Assembly (NCBI RefSeq): GCF_002127655.1
Contig: NZ_NEHB01000003.1
Coordinates: forward strand, 237,957-301,956
DNA: 64,000 nt
Direction: 5' to 3'
Source of the DNA: Janthinobacterium sp. GW456P
Lineage (GTDB): Bacteria; Pseudomonadota; Gammaproteobacteria; Burkholderiales; Burkholderiaceae_D
Every line of letters begins with the position of its first letter. Position 1 is the stretch's first letter. The notes beneath the pieces are model-generated. The model saw only the letters and a program-made list of their open reading frames with translations, searched no databases and had not been told where the DNA came from. Made by a program: the position numbers and the translations under genes. Below, piece by piece: positions 1-9,235 of this stretch.

Positions 1-1
1 C

Positions 2-346
2 CTGATGGGCTTGTCCGAGAAGGTCGACAATGCGCGCCGCACGGCCTCCGAGCGCCAGGCCAACGCCATGTCCGTGCGCCTGGAATTGCAGGCCGATTGC
101 TTTGCCGGCGTGTGGGCATTTCACGCGAACCAGGACCGCAAGATCCTCGAGCAAGGCGACGTGGAAGCGGCCCTGAAAGCGGCCACGGCCATTGGCGACG
201 ATGCGCTGCAGCGCCAGTCGCAAGGCCATGTCGTGCCGGACTCGTTTACGCACGGCACCTCGGAGCAGCGTGTGCGCTGGTTCAGCAAGGGCATCGAGAG
301 CGGCCAGATTGCCCAGTGCAATACGTTCGAGGCGCGCCAGCTGTAA
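2..346 (+). CDS. ypfJ: YpfJ-family neutral zinc metallopeptidase, C-terminal part
   Basis: This is the 3' end of a gene that begins before the window; 114 residues are visible and no start codon is present. The visible segment contains the [13 protein letters not shown] block, the [12 protein letters not shown] stretch and a [15 protein letters not shown] block near the C terminus. Together these are typical of the YpfJ / neutral zinc metallopeptidase family (Pfam Zn_peptidase). The HExxH metal site expected earlier in the family lies outside the window. The glutamate and aspartate in LQADCFAG are the conserved downstream part of the catalytic domain. Family members are usually anchored by one N-terminal helix; the substrate is unknown. 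Confidence 0.85.
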   Translation: MMGLSEKVDNARRTASERQANAMSVRLELQADCFAGVWAFHANQDRKILEQGDVEAALKAATAIGDDALQRQSQGHVVPDSFTHGTSEQRVRWFSKGIESGQIAQCNTFEARQL

Positions 347-390
347 AGATCGCCCCGGTGCCGCCCTGCGCGCGCACGGGGACGTTGCCT

Positions 391-1473
391 CTACTTCAAA
401 TCGATGCGCCCGTATTGCCCGTGCGTCTCGTCGTCCGGCCCGGCCGCATAGAACAGCGTATTGGCGGGCTGGCTGTTGACGCCATTGCCGAAGGCGATGC
501 CCCACAAGCCATCGATTACCAGCGGCGTGCCATCCGTCTTGAGCAGCACGCCCGCGGCGGTACCCGTGTCGGGGTCATAGGCATGGATCTGGCCATCGCC
601 AAAATTCCCTATCAACAACATATTACTGGCCGTGCCGAAATCGGCGGGCGCCAGTGCCATGCCCCATGGCGCATTCAGGGCGCCGCCGGTGACCAGCCGC
701 TTGATCAGTGTGCCGCCCGTGTCATACACATTCACGATACCGAGGCCGGCGCCAGCCTCTTCATCGTCGCCGCTGGCTTCCCGCTTCGCGTAGGCCACAT
801 AGATGCGCTCGCCAATGGCCTGGATGCCGAACGGCGCATAGCCGGCCGGCAGGCCAGGATCGTTGAAAGCGCCGGGCAAGCTGACTCGGACAAAATTGGC
901 ATCGAAGACGTCGACGCGCCCGTTGTGGAAATCGGCCGCATACAGGTAATTGGCGCCCGCATAGCGCGAGATGGCCAGGCCCTTGTAGACGCTGCCGCCC
1001 GCGCCGCCGTCGAACACGACCAGGGCCGTCGTCGGGCTGACCGTGGGCGACCACGCGGAAATCGTCCCGCTTTCGCTGGCGAAGACGAAGGGGCTGGGTG
1101 CCGTCACGCCGTTCTGGCTCAGCTTGAAATCCTGCGTGCCGTTAAACACGATACCCGTGGGCCCGGCCGGCGTGCTGACCACCAGCGATTGCGGCACGCC
1201 GTTGCCATCGTATAAAGTGGACTTCGCCGTGCCATTCGCGGCCACCCAGACAAAACCGCGTGGGTTGAAGGCCACGCCCCAGGCGTTGAGAAGGTTGGGG
1301 TCCGTGTGCCCGGACGGCAAGGCGGGCGTGTCCGACACCAGTCTGGTGGCCGCATAGGCGCTCACGGCCGGTGGATGGTGATGATGGTGGCCGCCGCCGC
1401 AGGCAAACAGGGCCGCGGCCAGCGCGACGGCGCAACCGGTGCAGATCAGGTGATTGATGCGCTGCGTATCCAT
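391..1473 (-). CDS. TIGR03118 family lipoprotein (beta-propeller-like)
   Basis: Predicted 360-residue secreted protein. The N terminus has a hydrophobic segment ending in LFACGGG, a plausible lipobox with the lipidated Cys, followed directly by five histidines and two prolines. The body has repeated LLNAWGVAFNP, GLAISRYAGANYLYAADFHNG and APWGMALAP motifs characteristic of TIGR03118, a family with a propeller-like repeat fold and no known reaction. I chose the ATG at 1473 over an earlier in-frame start because it directly precedes the signal peptide. The polyhistidine run after the lipidation site suggests metal binding at the membrane surface, which is inference. It is convergent with the upstream metallopeptidase gene. 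Confidence 0.8.
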   Translation of the reverse strand: MDTQRINHLICTGCAVALAAALFACGGGHHHHHPPAVSAYAATRLVSDTPALPSGHTDPNLLNAWGVAFNPRGFVWVAANGTAKSTLYDGNGVPQSLVVSTPAGPTGIVFNGTQDFKLSQNGVTAPSPFVFASESGTISAWSPTVSPTTALVVFDGGAGGSVYKGLAISRYAGANYLYAADFHNGRVDVFDANFVRVSLPGAFNDPGLPAGYAPFGIQAIGERIYVAYAKREASGDDEEAGAGLGIVNVYDTGGTLIKRLVTGGALNAPWGMALAPADFGTASNMLLIGNFGDGQIHAYDPDTGTAAGVLLKTDGTPLVIDGLWGIAFGNGVNSQPANTLFYAAGPDDETHGQYGRIDLK

Positions 1474-1580
1474 GGCATTCCCTTCGGCGTGATGGGCAGT
1501 ATTGTGCTGCCTGCTTTCAGGGTAGAACCGGGCCATGGAGCATGCTTGAGGCGTGTCAAGCGCGGTAAAGATAGCCAGTG

Positions 1581-2345
1581 TCAGGGTATGCTGACGTCGT
1601 AGCGCTTGCCCAGCCGTTTCAATTCGCCCGTCTCGATCAGGTTATTCAGTTCCTGGTCGAACTGCAGCCGCAGCCTGTCGAAAGCGGGTGAGCGTGGATA
1701 GGCAAAATAGCCGTTTTGCAGTTCGATGATTCTTGGCAGCGGTTTCACCTGGCGGCCATAGCCAAGACGGCCGATGACGGGGTCGGTATTGCGGCGGTTG
1801 CTGATGAACACGTCAACGTGGTTGTGCACCAGCATCTTCAAGCCATTTTCCACATTGTTGGCCACGCTGACCTGCAGGCCTGGCCGCACGCGCTCCCAGT
1901 CCGCGCCATAGGCCCAGCCATTGAGCAGCACCACCCTGCGGCTCTTCAGCGCCGCGTAATCGCCATCCCAGCCGAAACTGGCGTCCTGGCGCGTATAAAA
2001 GACCATCTGGTCCTGGTAGAAAGGCTTGTCGGAAAACGCCATGCTGGCGATGCGCTCGGGCGTCTTGTAGGGACCGATCAGGATATCGGCCTGGCCCTGC
2101 ACCAGCATGGCTTGCGCGCGCGCCCACGGCACCATGCGGAAACGCACGGTGTTCCCCGTGCGCGCCGCCATCACGCGCAGCAGTTCCGCGCCCAGGCCGC
2201 CGTATTCGCCGCTGTCCTGATATTCGAACACGCGCTCGAACTGCGCACCCACGGCCAGCAGCTCGCGCGCCGACGCCGGCAAAGGCACGGCAAACGCCGG
2301 CCACAACAACGCCAAGGCCAGCAGGCGCCGCCCTGCCCCTTTCAT
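1581..2345 (-). CDS. periplasmic substrate-binding protein, family 3 type
   Basis: A 254-residue protein with an N-terminal signal peptide (ALLWPAFAVPLPASA, cleavage near residue 26). A single solute-binding domain follows of the SBP_bac_3 / PBPb type: GLGAELLRVMAARTGNTVRFRMVPWARAQAML, then ADILIGPYKTPERIASMAFSDKPFY. These are the usual lobe-1 landmarks. No permease or ATPase gene is nearby, so it may be a stand-alone amino-acid sensor or scavenger such as is common in betaproteobacteria. Its ATG overlaps the stop of nadC by one base (TGATG), which suggests translational coupling although no functional link to NAD synthesis is obvious. The ligand cannot be read from the sequence. Confidence 0.75.
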   Translation of the reverse strand: MKGAGRRLLALALLWPAFAVPLPASARELLAVGAQFERVFEYQDSGEYGGLGAELLRVMAARTGNTVRFRMVPWARAQAMLVQGQADILIGPYKTPERIASMAFSDKPFYQDQMVFYTRQDASFGWDGDYAALKSRRVVLLNGWAYGADWERVRPGLQVSVANNVENGLKMLVHNHVDVFISNRRNTDPVIGRLGYGRQVKPLPRIIELQNGYFAYPRSPAFDRLRLQFDQELNNLIETGELKRLGKRYDVSIP

Positions 2346-3211
2346 CAGCCGACGATGCGCAAGGAGTAATCGGTGGCCCGCACATCCTTCGTCAGGCTGC
2401 CGATCGAGATGCGGTCCACGCCCGTCTCGGCAATGGCGCGCACGGTATCGACATTGATGCCGCCCGACGCTTCGAGCAAGGCACGGCCATTGGTGAGGGC
2501 CACGGCTTCGCGCATCATGTCGTTGCTGAAGTTGTCGAGCAAGATGGAAACGGCGCCCGCATCGAGCGCTTCCTGCAATTGCGCCAGGGTTTCCACCTCG
2601 ATCTGCACGGGCACGCCCGCATCGAGGTTGCGCGCGTTTTCCAGGGCCTGGCTGACGCCGCCGGCCGCCGCGATATGGTTTTCCTTGATCAGGATGCCGT
2701 CATACAGGGCCAGGCGCTGGTTCTTGCCGCCGCCCACGCGCACCGCATACTTTTGCGCCAGGCGCAGGCCAGGCAAGGTCTTGCGCGTGTCCAGAATGGA
2801 AGCTTTCGTGCCGGCCACCACGTCCACATACCGGCGCGTGGCCGTGGCCACGGCCGACAGCAGCTGCAGGAAATTGAGGGCGCTGCGCTCGGCCGTGAGC
2901 AAGGCGCGCGCCGGCGCCTGAAGCGTGCAGACGACGCTGTCGGCCGTCATCATGTCGCCTTCGGCATAATGCCAGACGATGTCGATGCTGCGGTCCAGGC
3001 TTTTCATGATGCCTTCGAACCACGGCGCGCCGCACAGCACGGCCGCTTCGCGCACGATGACACGGGCCGTGACGATGTGGTCGGGCGGCACCAGCTCGCC
3101 CGTCAGGTCGCACTGGCCCACGTCTTCCAGCAAGGCGGCCAGCAAATTGGCTTCGAACGCGCGCGCCAGGGCCGGGTCGAAGGGAGCGAAAGAATTAACG
3201 AGGGTACTCAT
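2345..3211 (-). CDS. nadC: nicotinate-nucleotide pyrophosphorylase (carboxylating)
   Basis: 288 residues, the normal NadC size. It makes nicotinate mononucleotide from quinolinate and PRPP with loss of CO2, the third step of de novo NAD synthesis, in the cytoplasm. Diagnostic blocks are [12 protein letters not shown] and [13 protein letters not shown] (the quinolinate and PRPP site with the conserved Arg and Lys), IKENHI, and [15 protein letters not shown] followed by [13 protein letters not shown] in the phosphate-binding loop. I chose the ATG at 3211 because it overlaps the nadA stop as ATGA and gives the family length. An earlier in-frame start would run back into nadA and add residues of no family resemblance. 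Confidence 0.96.
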   Translation of the reverse strand: MSTLVNSFAPFDPALARAFEANLLAALLEDVGQCDLTGELVPPDHIVTARVIVREAAVLCGAPWFEGIMKSLDRSIDIVWHYAEGDMMTADSVVCTLQAPARALLTAERSALNFLQLLSAVATATRRYVDVVAGTKASILDTRKTLPGLRLAQKYAVRVGGGKNQRLALYDGILIKENHIAAAGGVSQALENARNLDAGVPVQIEVETLAQLQEALDAGAVSILLDNFSNDMMREAVALTNGRALLEASGGINVDTVRAIAETGVDRISIGSLTKDVRATDYSLRIVG

Positions 3212-4341
3212 GCTGGACCGATTCCTTGGAACAATTTGGTTTCTTTTGCCAGGTCCGCGCCCGGCTGGATGCCAGCCTTTTTCGCGGCGGCGAAGTCGAG
3301 CATGCGCTTGATCGAGCGCACGGCCAGCTGGCCGACAGCGGGGTCGACATGGATTTCGTTGTGCATGTTTTCCAGCGTTTGCGCCAGATTCAGCAAGCCG
3401 TTCATGGCCATCCACGGGCAGTGCGCGCAGCTCTTGCAGGTGGCGCTGTTGCCGGCCGTGGGCGCTTCGATGAAGTGCTTGCCCGGCGCGGCCGCGCGCA
3501 TCTTGTGCAGGATGCCGTTGTCGGTGGCGACAATAAACGTGTCCGTGTCCATGCTTTGCGCCGCCGCGATCATTTGCGACGTGGAACCGACCATGTCGGC
3601 CAGCGCTACCACGTTGGCGGGCGACTCCGGATGCACGAGCACCTTGGCTTGCGGATACTCTTCCTTGAGCAAATCGAGTTCGATGCCCTTGAATTCGTCA
3701 TGCACGAGGCAGCTACCCTGCCACAGCAGCATGTCGGCGCCCGTCTGCTTCTGGATATACGAACCCAGGTGCTTGTCGGGCGCCCACAGGATTTTCTTGC
3801 CCTGCGCATGCAGGTGAGCAACGATGTCGAGGCCGATGGACGACGTCACCATCCAGTCCGCGCGCGCTTTTACTGCTGCGCTGGTGTTGGCGTAGACCAC
3901 CACCGTGCGGTCGGGATGGGCGTCGCAGAAGGCCGTGAATTCATCGGCCGGGCAACCGAGGTCGAGCGAACAGGTCGCGTCGAGGTCGGGCATTAGCACG
4001 GTTTTCTCGGGACTGAGGATTTTCGCCGTTTCGCCCATGAAGCGCACGCCGGCCACGACCAGGGTCTTGGCCGGATGGTCGCGCCCGAAGCGGGCCATTT
4101 CCAGGGAATCGGAGACGCAGCCGCCCGTGGCTTCGGCCAGGTCTTGCAGGTCGGCATCAACGTAGTAGTGGGCAACGAGCACGGCTTCGCGCTCGATCAG
4201 CAGGCGCTTGATGCGCGTGATCAGTTCGGCTTTTTCGGCCGGGGACGGCGTCGCTGGCGTGCGTGCCCAGGCGTGGGCGGTGCAGCTGGCTCCGTCTTGT
4301 GGATGTTCGTACTCGACGGATTTGATGGCTAAAGTTTGCAT
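3208..4341 (-). CDS. nadA: quinolinate synthase A
   Basis: 377 residues. NadA condenses iminoaspartate with dihydroxyacetone phosphate to quinolinate, using a [4Fe-4S] cluster. The three cluster cysteines sit in their expected contexts: [21 protein letters not shown] and [10 protein letters not shown]. The substrate-site blocks [15 protein letters not shown] and [17 protein letters not shown] are also present. The ATG at 4341 starts the aligned part; more upstream in-frame starts fall in an intergenic repeat region. It overlaps nadC by four bases (ATGA), so the two are one operon. The gene for the first enzyme, L-aspartate oxidase (nadB), is not in this window. Confidence 0.96.
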   Translation of the reverse strand: MQTLAIKSVEYEHPQDGASCTAHAWARTPATPSPAEKAELITRIKRLLIEREAVLVAHYYVDADLQDLAEATGGCVSDSLEMARFGRDHPAKTLVVAGVRFMGETAKILSPEKTVLMPDLDATCSLDLGCPADEFTAFCDAHPDRTVVVYANTSAAVKARADWMVTSSIGLDIVAHLHAQGKKILWAPDKHLGSYIQKQTGADMLLWQGSCLVHDEFKGIELDLLKEEYPQAKVLVHPESPANVVALADMVGSTSQMIAAAQSMDTDTFIVATDNGILHKMRAAAPGKHFIEAPTAGNSATCKSCAHCPWMAMNGLLNLAQTLENMHNEIHVDPAVGQLAVRSIKRMLDFAAAKKAGIQPGADLAKETKLFQGIGPA

Positions 4342-4461
4342 GGCTGTGTCAAACAAAAACGGGATAGACCGGCACGATTGCAATGAAGCATTGCGCCGGA
4401 ACGAAATAACCGCGGCGCGTCGGTGTGGTGATACCAGAGTACACCACCAGCTTTCCAAACG

Positions 4462-4573
4462 CCTGATAAAACCGTAGCGAGCGGCAGCGATTTGTGGCCG
4501 AGAAGCGCAACCGTGCTGAAGCACGGTGAGCATCACAGGCCGCAAAGCGCGACGCGCAGCAGGTTTGATCAGG
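4462..4573. repeat. palindromic intergenic repeat, copy A
   Basis: About 112 bp lying 3 bp downstream of the ybiT stop and upstream of nadA. The ends are inverted repeats (CCTGATAAAACC at 4462 against GGTTTGATCAGG at 4562), and a central hairpin has arms CACCGTGCT and AGCACGGTG at about 4511-4530. Read on the minus strand, about 92 internal bases match copy B at 22810-22926 closely. Differences in the outer arm and central hairpin are mostly paired changes, so both copies keep their fold. I do not recognise a named family. It resembles a REP/BIME-type dispersed palindrome or a structured RNA. Confidence 0.75.
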
Positions 4574-4576
4574 TGT

Positions 4577-6175
4577 TTAATCGATACCCTGGCTCTTCAG
4601 GTAGTCCTCGTAGTTGCCACGGTAATCGACCACTTCATCTTCCTTGATTTCGATGATGCGGTTGGCCAGCGAGGAAACGAATTCGCGGTCATGCGACACG
4701 AAGATCAGGGTGCCCGCGTATTTTTCCAGCGCGATGTTCAGCGATTCGATCGATTCCATGTCCATGTGGTTGGTCGGCTCATCGAGCATCAGCACGTTGT
4801 GGCGGCCCAGCATCAGCTTGCCGTACATCATGCGGCCCTTTTCACCACCGGACAGTACCTTGACGGCCTTTTTCACATCGTCGCCGCCGAACAGCAAACG
4901 GCCCAGGATGGAACGCACGGCCTGGTCGTCGTCGCCCTCTTTCGTCCACTGGCCGATCCAGTCGGTCAGGTTCGTGTCCTTGGCGAAATCTTCCGTCGGG
5001 TCTTGCGGCATGTAGCCGACGTTGGCGTTTTCCGCCCACTTCACGCGGCCCTGGTCCGGCTGCAGGCCGGCGATGTCGCCCGCGATGCAGCGCAGCATGG
5101 TGGTCTTGCCAGCACCGTTGGCGCCGATGATGGCGATGCGCTCGCCCGCTTCGACGAGGATGCTGAAGTTCTTGAACAGCTGGCGGTCGAAGCCTTTCGA
5201 GATGTTCTCGACTTCCACGGCCAGGCGGTGCAATTTCTTTTCGCCGTCGAAACGCACGAACGGATAGGCGCGCGACGATGGCTTGATGTCGTCGACCTTG
5301 ATCTTTTCGATCTGCTTGGCGCGCGATGTCGCCTGGCGGGCCTTCGACTTGTTGGCGGCGAAGCGGCGCACGAACTCTTGCAATTCCGCAACCTTGTCTT
5401 TCGCTTTCGCGTTGTTGGCCAGCTGCTGGTTGCGCGCCTGGGTCGAGGCGAACATGTATTCGTCGTAGTTGCCCGGATAAATCTTCAAGGTGCCGTAATC
5501 CATGTCGGCCACGTGGGTGCACACCTGGTTCAGGAAGTGGCGGTCATGGGAAATGATGATCATGGTGGAGTTGCGCTCGTTGAGCACGTCTTCCAGCCAG
5601 CGAATCGTGTTGATGTCCAGGTTATTCGTCGGCTCGTCGAGCAGCAGGATGTCCGGATTCGAGAACAGCGCCTGCGCCAGCAGCACGCGCAGCTTCCAGC
5701 CTGGCGAGACATTGCTCATCGGACCCTGGTGCAGCTCGATGGCGACACCGGCGCCCAGCAACAGCTCGCCGGCGCGCGATTCGGCCGTGTAGCCGTCGTA
5801 TTCGGAAACTTTGCCTTCCAGCTCGGCCGCCTGCATGTAGTCGTCGTCCGTCGCTTCCGGGTTCGCGTAGATGGCGTCGCGCTGCTGGATGGCGGCCCAC
5901 ATTTCCGTGTGGCCCATCATGACCACGTCAAGCACGCGCATGTCTTCAAACGCGAACTGGTCCTGGCGCAACTTGCCCAGGCGCTCGTTGGTGTCGAGCA
6001 TGACGTTGCCGCCCGACGGGTCCAGGTCGCCGCCCAGAATTTTCATGAAAGTCGACTTGCCGCAGCCGTTGGCGCCGATCAAGCCATAGCGGTTGCCGTC
6101 GCCGAACTTGACGGAGATATTCTCAAACAATGGCTTGGCGCCAAACTGCATCGTAATATTTGCTGTAGAGAGCAT
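4577..6175 (-). CDS. ybiT: ABC-F family ATPase, YbiT type
   Basis: 532 residues with two ABC domains in one chain and no membrane segment, the layout of ABC-F translation factors. Domain 1 has Walker [10 protein letters not shown], the variant signature [14 protein letters not shown] and Walker [13 protein letters not shown]. Domain 2 has [21 protein letters not shown] and [13 protein letters not shown] charged linker (residues about 240-300, rich in Lys and Ala) joins them. The SPGWKLR form of the first signature and the length fit YbiT better than EttA or Uup. ABC-F proteins act at the ribosomal E site; the specific job of YbiT is not settled. It is followed by palindromic repeat copy A. 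Confidence 0.9.
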   Translation of the reverse strand: MLSTANITMQFGAKPLFENISVKFGDGNRYGLIGANGCGKSTFMKILGGDLDPSGGNVMLDTNERLGKLRQDQFAFEDMRVLDVVMMGHTEMWAAIQQRDAIYANPEATDDDYMQAAELEGKVSEYDGYTAESRAGELLLGAGVAIELHQGPMSNVSPGWKLRVLLAQALFSNPDILLLDEPTNNLDINTIRWLEDVLNERNSTMIIISHDRHFLNQVCTHVADMDYGTLKIYPGNYDEYMFASTQARNQQLANNAKAKDKVAELQEFVRRFAANKSKARQATSRAKQIEKIKVDDIKPSSRAYPFVRFDGEKKLHRLAVEVENISKGFDRQLFKNFSILVEAGERIAIIGANGAGKTTMLRCIAGDIAGLQPDQGRVKWAENANVGYMPQDPTEDFAKDTNLTDWIGQWTKEGDDDQAVRSILGRLLFGGDDVKKAVKVLSGGEKGRMMYGKLMLGRHNVLMLDEPTNHMDMESIESLNIALEKYAGTLIFVSHDREFVSSLANRIIEIKEDEVVDYRGNYEDYLKSQGID

Positions 6176-6348
6176 GTGATATTGGGTCTTTATTCAGTTA
6201 AAACAGCTAGTTAAATACTTTTCTCCCATTATACAGCACCCACCCTCATCACTCTATAGTCGTCCGCCGAGGGCCACCGGAGCCCATGCGGGGGGAAATA
6301 ATGGCAAGAAAATATGATTGCTGTATTTCAATTTAACGGATACGCTGC

Positions 6349-6936
6349 GTGGCATCCGTTTCCACCCCTCCAACTCACAGGCATCACTTGAAAAAAATCA
6401 CCATCGCCGCGGCCGTGGCCGTCATTGCCGTCGCCGCCACCACCTATGCTTCGCCCTACTATGCCTTGCACCAGATCAAGACCGCCCTGGCCGAACGCAA
6501 CGCCGACGCCCTGGCCGGGCATGTGGACTTCCCCGCCCTGCGCGCCAGCGTCAAGACGCAGTTGGAAGCGAGCATGGCGCGCAGCATCGAAGCGACTGCC
6601 GGCAGCGGCAATCCGCTGGCCGCCCTGGGCCAGTCGATCGCCGGCGCCATGCTGGGCAAGATGGTCGATGCCATGGTCTCGCCCGCGGGTGTCGTCGCAC
6701 TGGTCAACAAAAGCGCCGTCAGCCCGCAAGCGGGAGCCGCAGGCGACGCGGACGCGCCCGCCGATGGCGCCGGGAAAAAAGCCGCATATTCCGCCGGCTA
6801 TGCCGGCCTGAACACCTTCGTCGTGCGCGCACAAGACGGCAATGCGCAGGACGGCGCACTGGTCCTGCAGCGCCATGGCGTGTGGGGCTGGAAATTGAAT
6901 TCGATCGAGATTGCGTCGGCGATGGCCGCGCACTAA
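6349..6936 (+). CDS. DUF2939 domain-containing membrane-anchored protein
   Basis: 195 residues from a GTG at 6349. A hydrophobic segment (ITIAAAVAVIAVAATTYA) anchors or exports the protein, followed by YYALHQIKTALAERNADALAGHVDFPALRASVKTQL, the typical DUF2939 opening. The C terminus ends in a WGWKLNSIEI block. A TTG at 6388 would begin directly before the hydrophobic helix and gives a more usual N terminus. Neither start has a strong ribosome-binding site, so the start is uncertain. Function is unknown; family members are small envelope proteins. It is divergent from ybiT. Confidence 0.75.
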   Translation: MASVSTPPTHRHHLKKITIAAAVAVIAVAATTYASPYYALHQIKTALAERNADALAGHVDFPALRASVKTQLEASMARSIEATAGSGNPLAALGQSIAGAMLGKMVDAMVSPAGVVALVNKSAVSPQAGAAGDADAPADGAGKKAAYSAGYAGLNTFVVRAQDGNAQDGALVLQRHGVWGWKLNSIEIASAMAAH

Positions 6937-7010
6937 CGAAAAAGAACGCGCATGCGCAGGCGATCTGAGACACAATGCGTGTCATTTTGCCTCGGATTGC
7001 AGGAAATTTC

Positions 7011-7682
7011 ATGCTGAAACACATGGCTTTATCGCTGGCAATGACCCTGGCCTGCGCCATGCCATTGGCCCGCGGCCTCGATGGCACAGCCGGGAGCAGC
7101 CACTCCGTTGCCTCGCGCATGCAGGCGGAAACGTCCAGCGCGGCCGACCCCGACGCCCCCGCGCCACTGCCCGTGCCCAGCGATATCTCGTTGGCCGAAC
7201 TGGAGCGCCGCCTGGCGCTGGGCCAGGCGCAAACCGCCGAAAAACACTATACCAGCGCGCTCGATCCGGCCGTGCTGAGTACCTTGGCGCAGCAGATGGG
7301 GTGCCAGGATATCGCCGGCACGCATCCGTTCGGCTTGCCGCTCGATCAAACGCGGCCCACCGTCCTGAGCGGCGCCCATCTGCTGGCGCGCTGCCCGGAC
7401 CGCGCTTACGTGACGATCACGGCGATGTCGATGGCGGGCAAGGCGGGCAAGCGCGCCTCCCTCAGCCCGCAGGCGTTCAGGCACACGGTCGATGGCAGGC
7501 CCGCGCGGCGCCTGTATTACAAGGCGCCCAACGGCCGCCAGAAGGAATCGCTGACCATCATCGATGGCAACTATGCGTATGCGCTCGAATACTGGTCGCT
7601 CGATGACAGCCAGCACAGCGGCATGGTGGGCATGCGCCGCATGGAAACATTGACGTTGCCGCAACAAGACGGGCAAAAATAG
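7011..7682 (+). CDS. uncharacterised secreted protein
   Basis: 223 residues starting at the ATG at 7011, which has AGGA about 7 bases upstream. The N terminus is a clear signal peptide (MLKHMALSLAMTLACAMPLARG). The mature part has an acidic, proline-rich stretch (residues about 40-60) and a helical ISLAELERRLALGQAQTAEKHY segment. A C-terminal domain with KAPNGRQKESLTIIDGNYAYALEYW follows. Two cysteines (GCQDIAG and ARCPDRA) could form a disulfide in the periplasm. I do not recognise the family. The stop lies a few bases before the LexA box of the next gene. Confidence 0.6.
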   Translation: MLKHMALSLAMTLACAMPLARGLDGTAGSSHSVASRMQAETSSAADPDAPAPLPVPSDISLAELERRLALGQAQTAEKHYTSALDPAVLSTLAQQMGCQDIAGTHPFGLPLDQTRPTVLSGAHLLARCPDRAYVTITAMSMAGKAGKRASLSPQAFRHTVDGRPARRLYYKAPNGRQKESLTIIDGNYAYALEYWSLDDSQHSGMVGMRRMETLTLPQQDGQK

Positions 7683-7688
7683 CCAAAA

Positions 7689-7708
7689 TACTGTATATTC
7701 ATACAGTT
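7689..7708. promoter_or_regulatory. LexA (SOS) box
   Basis: TACTGTATATTCATACAGTT matches the CTGT-N8-ACAG LexA consensus exactly, with the favoured T/A-rich centre and flanking TA. It lies 22 bases before the GNAT gene at 7731 and just after the stop of the previous gene, so it would overlap the core promoter of the GNAT gene, as expected for a LexA operator. No other CTGT-N8-ACAG site was noticed in the window. Confidence 0.7.
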
Positions 7709-7730
7709 ACCGACTATTTTCCTGCCCGCC

Positions 7731-8177
7731 ATGCCTGCCACCCCGCACAACGCCTCGCCCTACACTATTTCCGTCAGCGCCACGCTCGACGCGGAAGTCG
7801 AGCAAACCATCCTCGACGGCTTGAACGCCTACAACGATGCCATCACGGGATACCAGGACAGGCAGGTGTTGAGCGTGGTCGTGCGCGACCGCGACAGCCA
7901 GCGGGTGCTGGGCGGCGCCATGGGCAGAACCTCGCTGGGCCTGCTGTTTCTCGATTTGTTTTATTTGCCCGCCGCCTTGCGGGGGCTGGGACTGGGCAGC
8001 CAGATACTGGCGCAGTTCGAAGAGGAAGGCCGCCGGCGCGGCTGCGCCTCGGCGGTGCTGTACACCATCAGTTTCCAGGCGCCCGAATTTTACGAGCGCC
8101 GCGGCTGGCGCCGCTTCGGCGACATCGCCTGCAGTCCCGAAGGTACGAGCCGCGTGTTCATGAGCAAGACCCTGTAG
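7731..8177 (+). CDS. GNAT family N-acetyltransferase, probable SOS gene
   Basis: 148 residues forming one GNAT domain. The acetyl-CoA loop is in LYLPAALRGLGLGSQILAQFEEEGRRRGC-type sequence (R-G-L-G-L-G at about residues 86-91), and the C-terminal FYERRGWRRFGD block is typical of the fold. It would transfer acetyl from acetyl-CoA to an unknown amine. Its only striking neighbour is the LexA box 22 bases upstream, so expression after DNA damage is inferred. It is convergent with the DUF3334 gene, with a GC-rich hairpin between them. Confidence 0.8.
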   Translation: MPATPHNASPYTISVSATLDAEVEQTILDGLNAYNDAITGYQDRQVLSVVVRDRDSQRVLGGAMGRTSLGLLFLDLFYLPAALRGLGLGSQILAQFEEEGRRRGCASAVLYTISFQAPEFYERRGWRRFGDIACSPEGTSRVFMSKTL

Positions 8178-8190
8178 GCTGTCAACGGCA

Positions 8191-8213
8191 GCGGCCGGCG
8201 GCAAACCGGCCGC
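8191..8213. terminator. GC hairpin between convergent genes
   Basis: Perfect 8-base arms GCGGCCGG and CCGGCCGC around a 7-base loop, placed between the stops of two convergent genes. There is no T-run on either side, so it is at best a weak bidirectional terminator or a transcript-end stabiliser. Confidence 0.4.
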
Positions 8214-8236
8214 CAGCCGCTCTCCGATACCGCTGC

Positions 8237-8929
8237 TTACATGCCCAGCGACTTGAGCAAGTCTTCGTTGTCGTCGGCTTCCGGCGCGGCTGCCGGCGCG
8301 GGGGCCACGTCCCGCTCGCGGTTCGCATACTCCGTATCCATCAGCGAATCGGCATCGACTTCGCGCGAATCGAAATCGTGCAGCTTGATGAACTCGGTAC
8401 GGTCGATCGCCAGTTCCAGATAGAAAATATTATTCTTTTCCGTATAGAAAGTGACGCGGCGCATTTCCGGGCGGTCCAGCGGCGTGTCGACGCTGAGCAT
8501 CACCTGCTTGTTCAGCACCAGCATCTTCGGCTGGCTCTGGGTGATGTTCGTTTGCAGCTCGCGCCGCACCTTGCCCGTGAAGTCGCCGACGATCTGGTTC
8601 ATCAGTTCGCCCATGATGTTCGACACTTCGTCCGACGTGTAGAAGCTGGCCAGCTCCGACTTCGGCATACCCATGTGCAACATGTAGCGCTCGTAGATTT
8701 CCATCGCCGTATCGGCGGCAAAATTGAGTACCACCAAGCCCGTGAAACCGCCATCGAACATCACGAAGCAGCCGATGTCCGGCTTCAGGCCCGTCTTGGT
8801 GATGCGCTGCACCATGCCTGAATAATTGACCTTGCTTTGTGTTGCAACGTTGAGCACCCGAACCACCGAGTTGCACAAACTCATCAACAAATCTTCTGTA
8901 CCGTACACAACATCCTTTTCTGCATCCAT
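8237..8929 (-). CDS. DUF3334 family protein (CheX-like)
   Basis: 230 residues from the ATG at 8929, preceded by AGGAGAGG. The body has DEVSNIMGELMNQIVGDFTGKVRREL, which resembles the helix of CheX/CheC-type phosphatases, and long beta segments (GCFVMFDGGFTGLVVLNFAAD). The C-terminal 30 residues are a low-complexity Ala/Pro/acidic tail ending in NEDLLKSLGM. DUF3334 proteins occur in betaproteobacteria, often with motility or chemotaxis genes, but none are adjacent here. A role as a CheX-like phosphatase or adaptor is inference from the helix pattern. Confidence 0.75.
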   Translation of the reverse strand: MDAEKDVVYGTEDLLMSLCNSVVRVLNVATQSKVNYSGMVQRITKTGLKPDIGCFVMFDGGFTGLVVLNFAADTAMEIYERYMLHMGMPKSELASFYTSDEVSNIMGELMNQIVGDFTGKVRRELQTNITQSQPKMLVLNKQVMLSVDTPLDRPEMRRVTFYTEKNNIFYLELAIDRTEFIKLHDFDSREVDADSLMDTEYANRERDVAPAPAAAPEADDNEDLLKSLGM

Positions 8930-9235
8930 GAGCAACCTCTCCTACTATTTTAAAGATGACAGCACTGTTCCCTGCCCGCCGCGAGCCGAAACATGACCGT
9001 TTCGCTCAGCAGGCGGACGACTTCACCTTTGCATGCCTGACCTTGCGTGGCAGTGCGCGCCGCGATGCCGCCGGCCCGAACTGCCCTCTTACCTTTTTCT
9101 GTATAGAAATAAGTATCAGATGCGCAGAATACCGAGATGTAACATTTCCGTCCAGCCATACCTGCATTTACTTGACGATCTGTGCGGAAATACCATATCT
9201 GGCCAGGACACGGGGGCAGGCAAAAGAAATAGTAA
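8930..9235. other. gene-free stretch
   Basis: About 300 bases between the DUF3334 start and the next minus-strand stop. Open frames here have no recognisable protein character. The part from 9100 is A/T-richer than its surroundings and probably holds the promoter of the DUF3334 gene, but I could not single out a convincing -35/-10 pair. Confidence 0.4.

Noticed and set aside
4526..6214. Long open frame opposite ybiT, and similar long open frames opposite many genes
   Set aside because: GC-rich codon bias keeps the antisense frames open; the encoded sequences are low-complexity (His/Arg/Gln-rich) without family features.
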